Positions 5,909 through 7,353 of a stretch of DNA of 7,353 nt are shown here, in pieces. The translations under genes and the position numbers were made by a program. Under the pieces are notes generated by a model. That model ran no database searches and was not told where the DNA came from. It worked only from the letters and a program-made list of their open reading frames with translations. Location of the stretch: assembly GCA_002421915.1 (NCBI GenBank), contig DISA01000034.1, positions 20,310 to 27,662 on the forward strand. Direction: 5' to 3'. This DNA comes from Gallionellaceae bacterium UBA6222 (GTDB lineage Bacteria; Pseudomonadota; Gammaproteobacteria; Burkholderiales; Gallionellaceae). Positions within the stretch are counted from its first letter, which is position 1. Every line of letters starts with the position of its first letter.

Positions 5909-5941
5909 AAAAAACGCGCCGCAGTTGGAACAGCGGCGCGT
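5909..5941 (-). terminator. Rho-independent terminator after the TonB-dependent receptor gene
   Basis: A 9-bp GC-rich stem, ACGCGCCGC with GCGGCGCGT (5941-5933 with 5922-5914), has a 10-nt loop and ends in a run of six T (5914-5909) on the minus strand. Only 20 nt separate it from the next ATG, leaving no room for a promoter downstream. It may therefore act as an attenuator between receptor and chaperone genes rather than a complete block. Confidence 0.82.
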
Positions 5942-5944
5942 GTC

Positions 5945-5973
5945 ATTCTAGCTTTTTTCAGGCGTCTTAACAG
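5945..5973 (-). promoter_or_regulatory. Candidate promoter of the PCu(A)C gene pair
   Basis: On the minus strand CTGTTA (5973-5968), a 17-nt spacer and TAGAAT (5950-5945) form a weak sigma-70-like pair: -10 matches five of six, -35 three of six. Transcription would begin near 5938, inside the first arm of the terminator stem. Confidence 0.3.
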
Positions 5974-5976
5974 GAA

Positions 5977-7353
5977 TCAGAATTTGTAGTTCACCCCGGT
6001 GTAGAGCGAGCGGCCCATGCCGGGGACGGGGGTGCCCCACTTCGGTGACGTGAGGGCCGTCGTGCTGCCGCTCATGGTCGTGCCCTGGCCTGTGTACGCG
6101 CCGCCGAGCGGATGGTAGTAGAGTCGGTCGAACAGGTTCTCCACACCGAAATCGACTCGCACCTGCTTCCACGAATAACTGCCGCGCAGGTTGACGAGGG
6201 CGTAGCCGGGGGGCTCCATTTCATTGCGCACTTCGGACACGTCTTTCTTGCGCGCGACCGTCACCAGCTCTGCCGCGTTGTCCCAGTGCCCCAGCGACTG
6301 GGTGAGCGTGAGTTTGGCGTTGAGCGGCATGATGTTGTAGAGACCGTCGCCGGTGTCCCGGTTCTCGCCCTTGGCATAACTGGCGAGTCCGTTCAGCCCG
6401 AATTCGCCCATGCCGTTCTCTGCCAGCGGCAGCTTGCCCGACAGGTCGAGGCCATACAGGCGCGCCGACTGGTTGACGAACTTGAGCACGGTGAATTGAT
6501 CCGCCAAAAGTATCGTGCCCGGCGTGTTGGTGGTTGCGTTCCACTGGATCGCGTCAATGTAATCGGTCACCCTTGTGTAGTAAGGCGTGGCTTTGAGCTC
6601 CCAGTCGCGGTTCTCCGCATGCCAGTCGAAGGTTGCGGAAAGCGTGTCGGCCTTTTCCGGTTTCAGGTCCAGGTTGCCGATGTAGCCGTTGCCGTCACCG
6701 GTCCAGTTCACCATCAGCGCCGCCATCTGCCAAGTGGACCAGGTATAGCGCTCGTGCAGGTTGGGCGAGCGCGTCTTGTGGGCGAAGCCGAACTCGATGT
6801 CCTGCATCGGGCTTGCCGTGTATTTGGCCAGTGCGGTCAGGTCCCAGTTGTTGTCGGTCTTTGCATGATCGGCATTGTTGAAGTTGGCCGCGTCGCGGGT
6901 CTGATTACCGGAGCTTACGGCAACAACAGTCGGGAAGGTCGCGAGGTTGTAGCCATGCACGTCACCGGCATCCATCTTCACTTGTTCAAAGCGCAGACCA
7001 AGCAGAGTCATCCACTGTTCGTCCTTGCGCGCCTCCCATTCGCCGAACAGTGCAGTACGGTCGCGCTGGCCGTCGTTGACGTTCCAGAAGGTGTTGGGCC
7101 ACATGCCGGCACCGGAGGCCGGCCACCAGTCATCGAGCCGGTAGCGCTGCAGTTCGGCGCCGACGCGCAGCAGGTCCTGCCGGGTCAGGTTGATGTCACC
7201 CTTGACGACTGCGCCGGTGTTGGTGCTCGCCGTGTACATCGGCATGCCGGTTGCGCAGCTAGCGCTGGGCCCTGCACAAGGAGCCCCCGAGTAGTCTGCG
7301 CCAGGAGGGTTGCTATACCAGTATTTCTTGTCCGCGCCGAAATCCATGAAGTG
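5977..7353 (-). CDS. TonB-dependent outer-membrane receptor, C-terminal part (5' end beyond window)
   Basis: The open frame enters from the window edge and gives the last 458 residues, so the signal peptide, plug and first barrel strands are missing. Barrel features are clear. Alternating amphipathic strands are present, the NLDLKPEKADTLSATFDWH segment is typical of these receptors, and the FGVENLFDRLYYHPLGG block comes near the end. The C-terminal strand GRSLYTGVNYKF ends in Phe, the outer-membrane assembly signal. These proteins import a ligand using TonB energy. The LGGAY and VPGMGRSLY segments and the two PCu(A)C genes next door suggest a copper receptor of the OprC/NosA kind, but the diagnostic N-terminal part is not visible. 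A predicted loop holds a CAGPSASC cysteine pair. A siderophore or cobalamin receptor cannot be excluded. The receptor class is sure; the ligand is inference. Confidence 0.9.
   Translation of the reverse strand, partial: HFMDFGADKKYWYSNPPGADYSGAPCAGPSASCATGMPMYTASTNTGAVVKGDINLTRQDLLRVGAELQRYRLDDWWPASGAGMWPNTFWNVNDGQRDRTALFGEWEARKDEQWMTLLGLRFEQVKMDAGDVHGYNLATFPTVVAVSSGNQTRDAANFNNADHAKTDNNWDLTALAKYTASPMQDIEFGFAHKTRSPNLHERYTWSTWQMAALMVNWTGDGNGYIGNLDLKPEKADTLSATFDWHAENRDWELKATPYYTRVTDYIDAIQWNATTNTPGTILLADQFTVLKFVNQSARLYGLDLSGKLPLAENGMGEFGLNGLASYAKGENRDTGDGLYNIMPLNAKLTLTQSLGHWDNAAELVTVARKKDVSEVRNEMEPPGYALVNLRGSYSWKQVRVDFGVENLFDRLYYHPLGGAYTGQGTTMSGSTTALTSPKWGTPVPGMGRSLYTGVNYKF

Overview
The window looks like a chromosomal segment of a betaproteobacterium, plausibly of the Nitrosomonadales (Gallionella- or Sideroxydans-like). 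This rests on moderately high GC, on the order argB, HAD nucleotidase, slmA, and on the protein sequences. It is inference from family knowledge, not a database match. Every gene I can support lies on the minus strand, so transcription runs from high to low coordinates. No mobile element, CRISPR array, tRNA or rRNA was seen.

Right end (7353 to 4931), metal handling. The last 458 residues of a TonB-dependent outer-membrane receptor are followed by a rho-independent terminator and then two coupled periplasmic PCu(A)C-family genes. The first has the complete H-X10-M-X21-H-X-M copper site. The second keeps the fold pattern and signal peptide but has lost all four ligands. A strong terminator closes the pair. 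Together they suggest a copper acquisition or delivery cassette with one non-canonical member.

Middle (4880 to 4326), stress response. A single small heat-shock protein gene has a good sigma-32 promoter, a leader that can fold over its ribosome binding site, and its own terminator.

Left-centre (4318 to 1048), a tight four-gene operon: argB (arginine biosynthesis), a HAD-family pyrimidine 5'-nucleotidase-like gene, slmA (nucleoid occlusion and FtsZ control), and a divergent type I-beta DAHP synthase-like gene. Spacing is a 1-nt TAATG overlap, then 11 nt, then 10 nt.

Left end (1027 to 1), leucine biosynthesis. A promoter just past the DAHP synthase-like gene drives a 26-codon leucine-rich leader ORF and then leuA, whose 3' part runs off the window. 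The leader ORF starts about where transcription should start, so it may be a leaderless attenuator peptide.

The points most worth following are the ligand-less PCu(A)C paralogue, the leucine-rich leader of leuA, the substituted motifs of the DAHP synthase-like protein, and the hsp20 leader.
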